Of a DNA stretch of 64,000 nucleotides, positions 55,339 to 63,332 are shown piece by piece (within the stretch, counting starts at the first letter, position 1; every line of letters starts with the position of its first letter). Made by a program: the position numbers and the translations under genes. Source of the stretch: Stentor roeselii (taxonomy: Eukaryota; Ciliophora; Heterotrichea; Heterotrichida; Stentoridae); NCBI GenBank assembly GCA_006503475.1, contig RSEH01000093.1, positions 62,001 to 126,000 on the forward strand, written 5' to 3'. The notes beneath the pieces were generated by a model, which made no database searches, was not told the origin of the DNA, and saw only the letters and a list, made by a program, of their open reading frames with translations.

Positions 55339-58300
55339 ATGTCAGGACTTACATTCAAAGCTTCAGACTTCCAGAAAGTGCGTCAATCTTACATCCCAAC
55401 TCTTCCAGAAGGTCTTCAAAGTGCAAACTCGAAGTTTTCCTTCACCTCACTTCCAGTCCTTGCAGAAATCAAGGAAAAGTACCCTTTGATAAGCGAGATC
55501 AAATACGTCGAATTCCAGCCAACGGATGAAGCTGAGGCTTCCGACATCTCGCCTCTGCGAATCGGAGTCGTTTTATCAGGAGGCCAAGCGCCAGGGGGTC
55601 ACAACGTGATCATGGGGATTTACGACTACATCAAAAGGCATCATCCTTCAAGTCAGGTCTTCGGGTTCCTCAATGGTCCTCGCGGAATTTACACGAACTC
55701 TTTCAAGGAAATCGACCATGACTTGATGCAAGCCTATCGAAATCAAGGAGGCTTCGACATGATCTGCTCAGGAAGGGATAAAATTGAGACGGAGGAACAA
55801 TATGCGAATTCTTTGAAGTACTGCACTGCTTTGAACTTGAATGGACTTATTGTCATTGGAGGAGATGACTCGAATACCAATGCGGCTTTACTTGCTGAGT
55901 ACTTTTTGAAGAGTGGCTCTAGTGTTAAGGTCATCGGGTGTCCGAAGACGATTGATGGCGATTTGAAGAATGAGTATATTGAAGTCAGCTTCGGGTTTGA
56001 CACTGCTTGTAAGACTTATACTGAATCTATTGGAAATGTTTGTCTTGATGCTGCTTCTACGAAAAAATACTATCATTTTGTTAGGCTCATGGGAAGGTCA
56101 GCCTCGCATATTGCACTTGAATGTGAACTTCAGACTAGGGCTAATTTGGTACTTATTGGAGAAGAGGTGCAAGAGAAAAATCAGACTTTGGCACAAATTG
56201 TTAATGAAGTCACTGAAATGGTCTGGAAAAGGGGAAATGAACTTAATAAACATTATGGAGTTGTACTTGTTCCTGAAGGACTTATCGAGTTTATTCCTGA
56301 AGTCAATCTGCTTATTAAAGAACTTAATGAGTTGATGGTTGGGGTCTCAGGAAGTGAAAGCGAGTTACGTGAACACGTGATTGGAAAATTAACCCCAGAG
56401 TCATCAGAGCTCTTTAAATTCCTTCCACCAAGTATCGCAAACCAACTTCTCCTAGATAGAGACCCTCACGGTAACGTGCAAGTTGCAAAGATCGAAACAG
56501 AGCGTCTTTTAATAATGCTAGTAGAATCTGAGTTATCAAAACGAAACTACGCTCATCCCTTTTTAGCTCAATCTTACTACTTCGGATATGAAGGCCGTTC
56601 CTGCCTTCCAAGTAACTTCGACGCGACTTACTGCAACGCTTTAGGCTTCACAGCAGGTTCTCTGATAAAATACGGCTTCACAGGGTGCATGGCAGTCTGC
56701 CGTGGCCTGACCCTTCCTCCCAACGAGTGGAAGTCAGCAGGTTGTCCTCTAGCAACGATGATGAACGTCGAAAGGCGCAAAGGCAAGGCCGTCGCTGTCA
56801 TCAAAAAAGCACTGGTCGAGCTGGACTCGCCTTTTTTCCAGGCCTATGCAAAAATCAGAGAATTTTGGAAGTACCACGACTGCTACCGAGTCCCAGGACC
56901 TATTCAGTTCGAAGGAACTGCCTCTGATAGCATTTCTTATATGTTAAAACCACCTGTCGATGGAGAACTTGAAAGTGTAGTCGAGGCAAATTACGGATTT
57001 CCTTATTTTTCTAGAAATTCTCAAAATTTCTCACCACTCATGCGCGCGAGGACTTCAGCTGAAGTTGACTTGCCTGGAGTTCTTAGAAAAAATCATCATA
57101 TTGTCCTTGGAGAAGTTTTGGAAAATGACTTCGAAGAAACAAAACAAGCGATTAAAGAACAACTTCCAGAACTCAGCAATAATAAACTAAGAAAATACGC
57201 TGAACTTGAAGAATGTAAAGAAAATCCTAAGTCCTGTAATATTGGAGTCTTGTTTCTAGGAAGACAAGCCCCTGGAGCTCATAACGTGATTCATGGAATT
57301 CTTCATGAGCTTGAGTCAAGTGGCGGAAATGTTTATGGATTTTTAGGAGGTGACCAGGGTTTAATCAATGAGAGTTATTTCAAGGTAAGCAAGGAGAACT
57401 TCGCGAATTACAAGAATACTGGAGGAGTTGATTATTTAGGAAGACTCGGCAACAGCATCCGTCACTCGGACTTCGAACGTGTTCGAAGCACTTGCAAGTC
57501 GCTGAACCTTGACGGCCTGGTCATCGCTGGCGCGACCCACGCGACTACCGACGCGGCTTATTTGGCAGAATACTTCTTGTCGCATAACGATCACACTAAA
57601 GTCGTGGCAGTGCCCATGACAGTCGATAACAACATCAGCCATCCACTCTTCGAGACTAGTCTCGGCTTCGACACTGCTTCTCGAGTCAATGCAGAGCTAG
57701 TCGGCAATATGATGACTGACTCTGCAAGTGCTACTAAATATTACTACTTCATTCGTGTCATGGGGCAGGACCCAAGCCACCTGGCAGTCGAATGCGCTCT
57801 TCAGACACATCCAAACTTAGTACTTGTCAGTGAGTTTCATAAAAGTGAAGGCAACACCCTGGTTGAAGTCGTCAGACAGATCTGTGATACTGTTCAAGAA
57901 CGAGCGAAAATCGGGAAACACTTTGGAACTTTACTTGTTCCTGAAGGACTATTGCAGCAGTTGTCACATTTCAGAGAACTTATTCAAGAAATCAACTCAC
58001 TTATGGGAAATAAGTCAAGAAGTGATAGAGAGAGATTAGCTAATGAACTTGTTAGATGTCCTGAAAGAATCGACGAGGTTTTCCATCATTATTCTGCTCC
58101 AGTTTTAAGAAACTTGCCAAGTTGGTTCCAGCTTCAGATCCTTACTAGAATTGATTCTAATGGTCACGTTCAACAGTCCTTGATTGAGACTGAAAGACTT
58201 TTAGCTGATTTAGTCGCTACTGAGTTGAAAGAAAGGAAAAAACAAGGAACTTATAAAGGCTCCTTCGCGCCAGTCTGCCACTTTTTCGGGTATCAAGGAA

Positions 58301-58818
58301 GATGTTCGTTTCCAACCGCTTTTGACTGTAGTTTGGGAAGTAGTTATGGAGCAGTCGCAGTGGGTCTTATCCGTGCAGGTCTTACAGGTTATCTGGTGAC
58401 TGCAAGAGGTTTAAACAGTCCCACAGTCAACTGGAGACTAGGAGGAATTCCTATTTCAGCCGTGATGAAGTTAAAGGGAAAGTCCGCCTATGGGCGGAAT
58501 AAAGTCGTAACCGCTTCTTCTGAAGTAGACCTTCTCAGCAAGGCCTACCAAAGAGTCTCTTCTGAGTCAAAGTCCTGGGCACTGACTGACCATTACTCAA
58601 ACCCAGGGCCTATTCAATTTGAAGGACCAGCGAAAGACTCTTTTAACTTGACACTGAAGGAAAACCACGAAGGTTACATGTTAAATCTTGGGAAAATTCA
58701 AGACCTCTGTTCAAGGATCCTGTCAGTCTGCAGGTTTGGAGTGCATGAAGACCTTTTGAAAACTGCTGTGATTGGGCTTTCATCAGTCGAGGACATTCTT
58801 AACCTGCACCGTAGATAA
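55339..58818 (+). CDS. Fused double PPi-type phosphofructokinase
   Basis: A 1159-residue protein with two tandem phosphofructokinase domains (about residues 60-560 and 630-1150). The first has RIGVVLSGGQAPGGHNVIMG, GGDDSNTNAALLAEYF (the PPi-type GGDDS), PKTIDGDL and MGRSASHIALECEL, so it is predicted active. The second keeps GRQAPGAHNVIHG but GGDDS is GATHATTDA, TIDGD is TVDNN and MGR is MGQ, so it probably regulates or stabilises. This matches the alpha/beta logic of plant PFP and the fused apicomplexan enzyme. It interconverts fructose-6-phosphate and fructose-1,6-bisphosphate using PPi, probably in the cytosol. The start is GATTATAAATG. Confidence 0.93.
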   Translation: MSGLTFKASDFQKVRQSYIPTLPEGLQSANSKFSFTSLPVLAEIKEKYPLISEIKYVEFQPTDEAEASDISPLRIGVVLSGGQAPGGHNVIMGIYDYIKRHHPSSQVFGFLNGPRGIYTNSFKEIDHDLMQAYRNQGGFDMICSGRDKIETEEQYANSLKYCTALNLNGLIVIGGDDSNTNAALLAEYFLKSGSSVKVIGCPKTIDGDLKNEYIEVSFGFDTACKTYTESIGNVCLDAASTKKYYHFVRLMGRSASHIALECELQTRANLVLIGEEVQEKNQTLAQIVNEVTEMVWKRGNELNKHYGVVLVPEGLIEFIPEVNLLIKELNELMVGVSGSESELREHVIGKLTPESSELFKFLPPSIANQLLLDRDPHGNVQVAKIETERLLIMLVESELSKRNYAHPFLAQSYYFGYEGRSCLPSNFDATYCNALGFTAGSLIKYGFTGCMAVCRGLTLPPNEWKSAGCPLATMMNVERRKGKAVAVIKKALVELDSPFFQAYAKIREFWKYHDCYRVPGPIQFEGTASDSISYMLKPPVDGELESVVEANYGFPYFSRNSQNFSPLMRARTSAEVDLPGVLRKNHHIVLGEVLENDFEETKQAIKEQLPELSNNKLRKYAELEECKENPKSCNIGVLFLGRQAPGAHNVIHGILHELESSGGNVYGFLGGDQGLINESYFKVSKENFANYKNTGGVDYLGRLGNSIRHSDFERVRSTCKSLNLDGLVIAGATHATTDAAYLAEYFLSHNDHTKVVAVPMTVDNNISHPLFETSLGFDTASRVNAELVGNMMTDSASATKYYYFIRVMGQDPSHLAVECALQTHPNLVLVSEFHKSEGNTLVEVVRQICDTVQERAKIGKHFGTLLVPEGLLQQLSHFRELIQEINSLMGNKSRSDRERLANELVRCPERIDEVFHHYSAPVLRNLPSWFQLQILTRIDSNGHVQQSLIETERLLADLVATELKERKKQGTYKGSFAPVCHFFGYQGRCSFPTAFDCSLGSSYGAVAVGLIRAGLTGYLVTARGLNSPTVNWRLGGIPISAVMKLKGKSAYGRNKVVTASSEVDLLSKAYQRVSSESKSWALTDHYSNPGPIQFEGPAKDSFNLTLKENHEGYMLNLGKIQDLCSRILSVCRFGVHEDLLKTAVIGLSSVEDILNLHRR

Positions 58819-58835
58819 TAGAACATGGCTATAAT

Positions 58836-60260
58836 ATGGGCTGTTGCCAATCAAGAGAAAATCCACCCCTCAAGGACAGCAGAGCAGTCAACCGCACAAG
58901 TCTCGTCTGCCACGTCAAAGGCATGCCCAGGGACAACTACCGCACTGTCAAGGTCCTTGGCAAGGGAGGCTTCGGCACGGTGACTCTCGTTGAAGACAAA
59001 AGAACTGGGGCAAGGAGAGCAATGAAAGAACTGCTCAAGAATGGACTGACTGAAGCTGACAGGACTACCATGTTAAAAGAAGTCACCACTCTCAGCACGA
59101 TTGACCACCCGAATATTATGAAAGTCTATGAACTCATTGAATCCAATACTTCCTTCAATATCGTCACGGAACTGGTAGAAGGAGGAGAGTTACTTGATAT
59201 GATCAGTCGAGAGAAAAAACTCAGTGAAAGCGCTGCTGTTCGCTTTTTGTTTGAAACTATGTCTGCTGTTTATTATTGTCATTCTATTGGAATTGTACAT
59301 CGTGACTTAAAGCCACAGAACCTGATGTTGACTAGCAAGGAAATCACTGCAACTATTAAAGTCATTGACTTTGGAATTGCTGATAAACTGAATGCAAAGA
59401 GAAAAATCACGGAAGTCATTGGAACACCTTTGTTCATGTCTCCTGAGATGTTCGCTGGAAGTTATGATGAAAAATGCGATATTTGGAGTGCTGGGGTCAT
59501 TTTGTATATGATGATCACTGGAACTGTTCCTTTCACTGGAAGCGGAGTCGCTGCTATTAGAGAAGCTGCTACTGCTGCTAGAATCGACTTCAGTAGACCT
59601 GCTTGGACTAATGTTTCGGAGGAGTTGAAAGACTTGTTAAGGAAAATGCTTGAACCTAAACCCGCTAAACGACTTTCAGCTAAACAGGTCCTTGATCATC
59701 CTCTTTTTGCGAAAATGCAGGCTGGGTCTTTGAGCACTAATCCTATCAGTGCTGAAGCTTTGGAAAATCTTCAGAAATTCCATGCACAGAATAAACTGGA
59801 AAAGTCGATTTTGACTTTTATCAGCACCACTATTATGGATGACTCTAGTAATAAAGAGTTGATTGACTTGTTCAAAGCGATTGATAAGAATAATGATGGA
59901 CGACTCAGTCGTGAAGAGATCATCAACGGTTACCAAGAACTAGGACTTAGCATAGAGCATGCTCAAGAAATCATAAACAAAATAGATTCAGACCAAAGCG
60001 GTCTGGTAGACTACTCCGAGTTCATAACAGCTACTCAAGACTGGAAGAAAGTATGCGAAAAAGACTTCCTAGAAAAGACATTCAAAATCTACGACATCGG
60101 AAAAGACGGTAATCTAAGCCTAAGCGAGCTAAAGCAATTAATCCCCGGAGTCGAGACAAGCGAATGGGACCAGTTCTTCAATGAAGCCGATAAGAACGGT
60201 GACGGCTTAATCAGCCTCTCAGAGTTCAAGAGCTACATAATGTCGAAGGTTAGTAATTAG
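58836..60260 (+). CDS. Calcium-dependent protein kinase (CDPK)
   Basis: A 474-residue CDPK. The N-terminus MGCCQSREN has Gly2 and two Cys for dual lipidation. The kinase shows GKGGFGTVTLVEDKRTG, RAMKELL, HRDLKPQNLMLT, IDFGIADKL and the usual GTPLFMSPEMF activation segment. Four EF-hands follow: IDKNNDGRLSREE, IDSDQSGLVDYSE, YDIGKDGNLSLSE (Gly in place of an Asp ligand, probably weak) and ADKNGDGLISLSE. It begins 17 bases after the phosphofructokinase gene. It has a more typical activation loop than the CDPK at 26.3 kb, so the two are distinct subtypes. Confidence 0.95.
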   Translation: MGCCQSRENPPLKDSRAVNRTSLVCHVKGMPRDNYRTVKVLGKGGFGTVTLVEDKRTGARRAMKELLKNGLTEADRTTMLKEVTTLSTIDHPNIMKVYELIESNTSFNIVTELVEGGELLDMISREKKLSESAAVRFLFETMSAVYYCHSIGIVHRDLKPQNLMLTSKEITATIKVIDFGIADKLNAKRKITEVIGTPLFMSPEMFAGSYDEKCDIWSAGVILYMMITGTVPFTGSGVAAIREAATAARIDFSRPAWTNVSEELKDLLRKMLEPKPAKRLSAKQVLDHPLFAKMQAGSLSTNPISAEALENLQKFHAQNKLEKSILTFISTTIMDDSSNKELIDLFKAIDKNNDGRLSREEIINGYQELGLSIEHAQEIINKIDSDQSGLVDYSEFITATQDWKKVCEKDFLEKTFKIYDIGKDGNLSLSELKQLIPGVETSEWDQFFNEADKNGDGLISLSEFKSYIMSKVSN

Positions 60261-60299
60261 CTGATTAATCCTCCATTTATAAAACATGAACCATTCAAA

Positions 60300-61058
60300 C
60301 TAATTAGAAAAACATTCAGACTGGCCCTCATTCAACTCGCCGAACAACTCAGCCCCAATCAACAACCTTGCTGTGTCCTCATCAGTCGAGGCTCTCTGGC
60401 TCAGAGAAGGCTCTTGAGTGTCCAACGCGAAGGTCCAGAATTCCAAATCCTTGACCTCTTCGAGTTCACCCGCTGATACCCATTCAAACTTGTAAAGGTT
60501 CCATGAATTTAGACCTTCGAGTGTCTTTCGAGCCGAGGAGTGACTTTGAAATTTTAGAAATGCGCATCGGATGTTGTTGTGGAAATGAAATTCGACTTCT
60601 AGGATTCTTGAAGGGTTTTTAAATGAGTCTAATATACTTTCGCATGTCGCGGAATCTGTGATTGGAAAAAGTTTTATGATACGTTTTAAGCAGTTTTCTG
60701 AGGGGATTATCTGCTTTTGAAGGGATGTTAGAAGGTTATCGACTTTTTTCTGGTCGCGAAAATGGCTTCGGTGAGTTTCAAGAAATTGGCAAGCTTGTTC
60801 TGTTCTGCCTTCCTGATGAAGAATGCTGGCGATATCTTTAATCGCACTTTCTGTCCGATCACCTTGTTTGATTGCCATTTCATAGTAAAACTTCGCTAAT
60901 TTCAGGTCTTTGTGAACGTACTCCGCCCTTTTAGCGAGTGCATAAGGAGAATTTCCTTTGGGAAGAGGCAGTTCTGGGTCACAAGATTTTAGGTAGTCAG
61001 GAGCTTCTATTTGTAGGAGTTTTTTGTGGTGATTTGAGGGCTTCTTACACAATTTCAT
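60300..61058 (-). CDS. Protein with Sel1/TPR-like repeats and RRM-like domain
   Basis: A 252-residue protein. Residues about 35-115 form alpha-helical repeats (YALAKRAEYVHKDLKLAKFY, YEMAIKQGDRTESAIKDIAS) of TPR/Sel1 type. Residues about 125-205 look like an RRM: IIKLFPITDSATCESILDSF, then ILEVEFHFHNNIRCAFLKF in the RNP1 position and ARKTLEGLNSW. The RNP aromatic residues are only partly conserved, so RNA binding is uncertain. The C-terminus is acidic. No named family. Confidence 0.6.
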   Translation of the reverse strand: MKLCKKPSNHHKKLLQIEAPDYLKSCDPELPLPKGNSPYALAKRAEYVHKDLKLAKFYYEMAIKQGDRTESAIKDIASILHQEGRTEQACQFLETHRSHFRDQKKVDNLLTSLQKQIIPSENCLKRIIKLFPITDSATCESILDSFKNPSRILEVEFHFHNNIRCAFLKFQSHSSARKTLEGLNSWNLYKFEWVSAGELEEVKDLEFWTFALDTQEPSLSQRASTDEDTARLLIGAELFGELNEGQSECFSN

Positions 61059-61471
61059 ATGATTTATTTACGTTTTCTGGTCAGTATAGCATAATGGAAT
61101 ATTAATTAAAAAGGGAATTCGCGGTTTAGGTTTCGAGAAAAATGATTTGAGTAAGTATTAAGGAATTGTTAAGTAAAGTTGCTTTATTGAAGTAGGTCTG
61201 TTTAAGTTTTTGATTATTTTCTTTTATTGATTCATTTTTAAGAGTTTATTGGATTGAATTTATGATATTTTTAAGATTTTAGATATTTAATGATAATGCA
61301 GTCCGATTCGGAATAAATATCGTTAAGATTATCTTAATCAAATCCACAACAATCCCCAAACCTCAAACTCGAAACCAATACCCACAATAAACCCTAATAA
61401 ACTCAAAACCTTCCTCAATCTCTTAAATCTTTTCAATCATCCACTGCACTTTAAATTTTCCTAATAAATTA
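61059..61471. other. Divergent intergenic region with a sharp base-skew switch
   Basis: No gene seen. Plus-strand bases 61141-61200 contain 15 G and 2 C; 61321-61380 contain 3 G and 18 C. The two start codons flank the region, so each gene has a C-rich, G-poor leader on its own sense strand. Confidence 0.7.
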
Positions 61472-63250
61472 ATGAGAAGTCTAAGAAACAGCATCGGAAG
61501 TTCTTCAGAAGTTCACAAGAGCCTTCAAGGTTACGAGTCTTTAAAATCCAACCTGCTGGAGTTCCCAAGCATGGAAATCTCTAAAACAAGGAACAATTCA
61601 ATAGACCCAGGACTAAAAAGTCTAAGAATCAAACTAACTGAAATGGAAACAATTCTAAAGATAAGCCGAGAACGAGTGAGATTATTAGAAAGAACCGTAG
61701 AAGACCTTTCGACGCAAGTAGAAAAACTTCAGGGTGTTAACAAAGCTTTACTTTCCGAGAAACTTGACCTGAACTCTTCAGACATTCATTATTTTGTGCA
61801 AGACCTGATCGTGAACGACATCAAAAAACAACTGGAAGAAACCCAAGAAGACATGGAAAAGTACCGACTGGACTCTGAGAGATATAAAAAGAAATACGAA
61901 ACAATAGTCCAAGAAAACAAAAGAATCGAAGGAATGATTAAAAGATACAGAAAAATTGTTTCAGAATTCGGAGCAAGTAAAATAATTCCCCTCGAAAACT
62001 CTTCAGCAGTTGATGATGGAGAAGCTCTTCTCCCCAACATCAAAAAGCACTGGACAGATAAAAGCAAACCAAAAAACCCAGAAAAACCAAGAGTAAAATA
62101 CTGGAACATAATCGAGCAAGGACTAAAAGAAATGACAGAATCATCATCATTAGTCCATCTTTTCACTAAAACCTGCACAACTTTAAGATCTCTGACCTCC
62201 AGCAGTAAAATTTCCCTTTACATAATATCCCCATCGATTCAAAACATCTACGTGCAGCACTTCCAAAGTGTTCAGCACGTGCAAAGAGTTCTTTTAGGCA
62301 ACACCTGGGTGCAACTTCACACAGACCCTTCATGCGACGTGGTAGAGCCGTCATTTTCTAAAACAGACGAAGTTACTCCCAGTCTACGCTCTCCAGAAAA
62401 GTTAATTTTTTGCCTTTCTCTTCAAAAAGAGCCAAGTCTTGTCCTTCAACTGCTAAGCCCACCACGGGCCTTTGACGCAAACGATGAAAAAATGGTTTCC
62501 ATTGTGATGCAGTTCTTAGCTTGCTGCACCAAACTCATCATGTCAGGAAAGCGTGAAAAGTCGTTAAAGGACCAGCTGGTTGAAATCGTCAACGTTTCTT
62601 CAGCGATCTCAAAGTCCAGAAGTCACCAGTCCTTAGCCAACTCAGTCGACGAGCTGCTTCCGAAGTTCTTCGAATGTGAAACCGCTGGAGTGGTCTTCGT
62701 TGACGAGGAAAGCCAGGAATTGTACACTTTGGCTTATTCTTCAGAACAGAACAAGAAGTACTCACAAGACATCATCAGGTTTCCAATCACCATGGGACTT
62801 ACAGGCGAGACTTACAAGAACAAAGGTTGCATGATTTATGAAGGTGTTAAGAAAAAGCATTTATACAACCCAGAAATTGATAATATCGCCTCTGCCAGTG
62901 ATTTAAACTCTTGTCTTATGTCGTGTTTGCCTGGACCTAACTCTAGCATTGTTGGAGTCCTTCAACTTGGTAATAAAAGTGGAGGGTTTTCTCAAAGAGA
63001 AATTCAGGTCGTCACTGGGGTCAGCACGATTCTTGGCTTTATGGTCGCTGGGATCAATGATATTTCTGAAGCTATGGAACTTACCATTAAGATGAAACAA
63101 CATCTATATAACCTCAGTGTCGGCCTTGGAGGCGATATTTATGAATTATCTCCAGATACTTCAGGGATTGTCGACCAGATTGAAATTATCAAGTCAGTTG
63201 TTTACACCTGGTCTAAAAGTAAAAAAGCTAAGATGCAGACTATTTTGTGA
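61472..63250 (+). CDS. Coiled-coil protein with tandem GAF domains
   Basis: A 592-residue protein. Residues about 50-165 are coiled coil (KISRERVRLLERTVEDLSTQ). A first GAF-like domain spans about 205-355 (SSLVHLFTKTCTTLRSLTSS) and a clearer second about 365-545 (AGVVFVDEESQELYTLAYSS, FPITMGLTGETYKNKGCMIY, GPNSSIVGVLQLGNKSGGFS), the latter with the NKF/Y-like NKSGGFS motif. No catalytic domain follows, unlike GAF-containing phosphodiesterases. It could bind cGMP or another small ligand; since a guanylyl cyclase lies in the same window this is attractive but unproven. The stop is TGA. Confidence 0.78.
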   Translation: MRSLRNSIGSSSEVHKSLQGYESLKSNLLEFPSMEISKTRNNSIDPGLKSLRIKLTEMETILKISRERVRLLERTVEDLSTQVEKLQGVNKALLSEKLDLNSSDIHYFVQDLIVNDIKKQLEETQEDMEKYRLDSERYKKKYETIVQENKRIEGMIKRYRKIVSEFGASKIIPLENSSAVDDGEALLPNIKKHWTDKSKPKNPEKPRVKYWNIIEQGLKEMTESSSLVHLFTKTCTTLRSLTSSSKISLYIISPSIQNIYVQHFQSVQHVQRVLLGNTWVQLHTDPSCDVVEPSFSKTDEVTPSLRSPEKLIFCLSLQKEPSLVLQLLSPPRAFDANDEKMVSIVMQFLACCTKLIMSGKREKSLKDQLVEIVNVSSAISKSRSHQSLANSVDELLPKFFECETAGVVFVDEESQELYTLAYSSEQNKKYSQDIIRFPITMGLTGETYKNKGCMIYEGVKKKHLYNPEIDNIASASDLNSCLMSCLPGPNSSIVGVLQLGNKSGGFSQREIQVVTGVSTILGFMVAGINDISEAMELTIKMKQHLYNLSVGLGGDIYELSPDTSGIVDQIEIIKSVVYTWSKSKKAKMQTIL

Positions 63251-63332
63251 ATAAATAACTTTTGATTGTTTATTTCCTGTAGATTAATTTCCTCTTCATT
63301 ACTATTCAGAGTTCATTAATAATAATACGCTT

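Noticed and set aside
18551-61322. Shared 12-mer GAATAAATATCG at about 18554 and 61311 as a dispersed repeat
   Set aside because: Too short and AT-rich to exceed chance in 64 kb.
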